Below are positions 62,988-64,000 of a stretch of DNA of 64,000 nt, in pieces. Position 1 is the first letter of the stretch. Every line of letters begins with the position of its first letter. Position numbers and translations under genes: made by a program. The DNA comes from Hoplostethus atlanticus. Its lineage: Eukaryota; Chordata; Actinopteri; Trachichthyiformes; Trachichthyidae. The DNA lies in NCBI GenBank assembly GCA_034670405.1, contig JAXDDX010000049.1, forward strand, positions 1,364,001-1,428,000, given 5' to 3'. The notes under the pieces were generated by a model, which saw only the letters and a program-made list of their open reading frames with translations, did not search any database and was not told where the DNA came from.

Positions 62988-63774
62988 CCTGAGCTTACCT
63001 CCTAGGACGGGGAGGGTGGAGAAGATGACGCGTTAACTTAATAGATAAAAACTGTAAAAAACAGATATAAACACAACACATAATTCCCCCAAAGACGTTA
63101 AATGTCAGTAGTCAGCCAAAGATAGTTTAGGGCCCCATGTTTTCTGGTTTGTGTAAATCCAGAGTCCTAAATCCAATAAGGCAAATGTGCAGTGTGATGA
63201 AAGCTCTCTGCCTAATGTGTGTGTGTGTGTACAGATGCCTGCTCCTGCTACACTTCATCATGGCCTCTAAATGTTACAGTTTGTAATGCATTAGTTTGGT
63301 AACAGATGAGAGCATAAAGAGATATTTTCCAAAACAGGCCCACCGAAGCTCCGCTCTCTCAATCCTGTCACCTTCAAAATGTACCCGTTGTAATCTGTCT
63401 GCATTATATGTGTGCATCTTCATCTAGACTAACAGTTGCATGCGGGATAAAACCTTTTGATGACTCTACTCTTTCCGATGTTTCCGTCTAGGTTTAGATT
63501 CACCGAAATAGTCACACAGCATCACTGCTCGTAACGATCAAAAGGTAAATGTGCCTAAAATGTGATTTCACAGGCCATAACTTCAAGCTTTGTCGAACTA
63601 TAAAAGGATGGCTGCTAAACTGGCGAGAGGAAGGTCATCGTTCTGGAATAAATAAGAGATAAAGATGATGTATAGGAGGCACAGTGAGGTCAGCTGGATG
63701 GCTTGACACTGAAACTAACTCCAGGTAAGACAGGAAACGAACACTGCCAGTCATTAGCCCTGAAAGCCAATCAC
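62988..63774 (-). promoter_or_regulatory. add1: Upstream region of add1 (5' UTR / promoter not resolved)
   Basis: No coding sequence is apparent. Vertebrate add1 has one or more noncoding 5' exons. I could not locate them here. 'ctcag' just before 'gATG' could be an acceptor but lacks a pyrimidine tract. Confidence 0.3.
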
Positions 63775-63909
63775 TCAGACCACCCTCTCCTCTGCTTCCT
63801 GGCTGGTCATGTGACCGTCCTTCCCCGGCCCAGAGGGCTTCTCATTGATTTCCTCAATCTGTTTCCTGTAGCTCAACCAGAGCCTGGCTTCACAACACCA
63901 CTTAACTGT
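63775..63909 (-). CDS. Probable C-terminal exon of an unidentified gene
   Basis: On the minus strand a strong acceptor ('cccccctaatcttgacag') is followed by an open frame reading KWCCEARLWLSYRKQIEEIN, then EKPSGPGKDGHMTSQEAEER, then VV and TGA at 63775-63777. It starts with two bases of a split codon. Composition is protein-like (mixed charged and hydrophobic, then hydrophilic), but I do not recognise the family. The remaining exons would lie beyond the window. I find no canonical polyadenylation signal on this strand between here and add1, so an add1-related upstream exon is the alternative. Confidence 0.4.
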   Translation of the reverse strand, partial: TVKWCCEARLWLSYRKQIEEINEKPSGPGKDGHMTSQEAEERVV

Positions 63910-64000
63910 CAAGATTAGGGGGGAAAAAAGGTAACAACAAAGAGTGTCCCTTATTATCGACGACTTTTAAAGTGCGATTTGGACATGACTGACATAAGCC

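Overview
The window is vertebrate nuclear DNA, almost certainly from a teleost fish. The protein-coding parts are interrupted by GT-AG introns. The encoded proteins match vertebrate families closely. The spacer DNA is AT-rich, full of long (CA)n/(GT)n microsatellites, and carries relics of L2-like LINEs, a Tc1-like transposon and other repeats common in ray-finned fish. I cannot name the species. There is no prokaryotic, plasmid or viral content, no CRISPR array and no tRNA or rRNA gene that I can support.

Layout. Bases 1-22.9 kb hold no gene I can support, only microsatellites and transposon relics: a repeat near 5.1-5.4 kb, an L2-like LINE near 12.7-13.6 kb, several repeat tails near 15.4-16.5 kb and a Tc1-like relic near 16.5-17.5 kb. 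A perfect 16-bp palindrome lies at 18.75 kb. A recent 183-bp tandem duplication sits at 22.93-23.29 kb, immediately before a synuclein gene. That gene (+ strand, coding exons 24005-29988, 126 aa, most likely snca, alpha-synuclein) has five coding exons and a 3' UTR ending near 30.75 kb. After about 3 kb of intergenic DNA comes nop14 on the minus strand (18 coding exons, 44559 down to 34391, 868 aa). It encodes a nucleolar factor for 18S rRNA processing and 40S subunit assembly. Upstream of it, on the same strand, is add1 (alpha-adducin; 16 coding exons, 62987 down to 47809, 3' UTR to about 45.75 kb), a spectrin-actin capping protein. A probable terminal exon of an unidentified minus-strand gene lies at 63775-63909.

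The genes are not an operon and do not share one pathway. Their linkage is a synteny observation: NOP14 and ADD1 are close neighbours on human 4p16.3, whereas SNCA is at 4q22.

The main surprise is in add1. Three coding exons (59284-59407, 58869-59139 and 47809-48090) each appear to carry one extra base in a short G/C run. Read literally, the protein would stop after the globular head and lose the tail and the MARCKS-like domain. Protein similarity resumes cleanly in the +1 frame each time, and the 18 nop14 exons and 5 synuclein exons read cleanly. Consensus error, or a very recent loss of function, are therefore the main explanations. Other notable points are a tyrosine-free synuclein with a shortened tail, a 109-codon phase-symmetric add1 exon that I do not find in the human protein as I remember it, and a 3-copy 67-bp minisatellite in a nop14 intron. 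I found no clearly new biological system.
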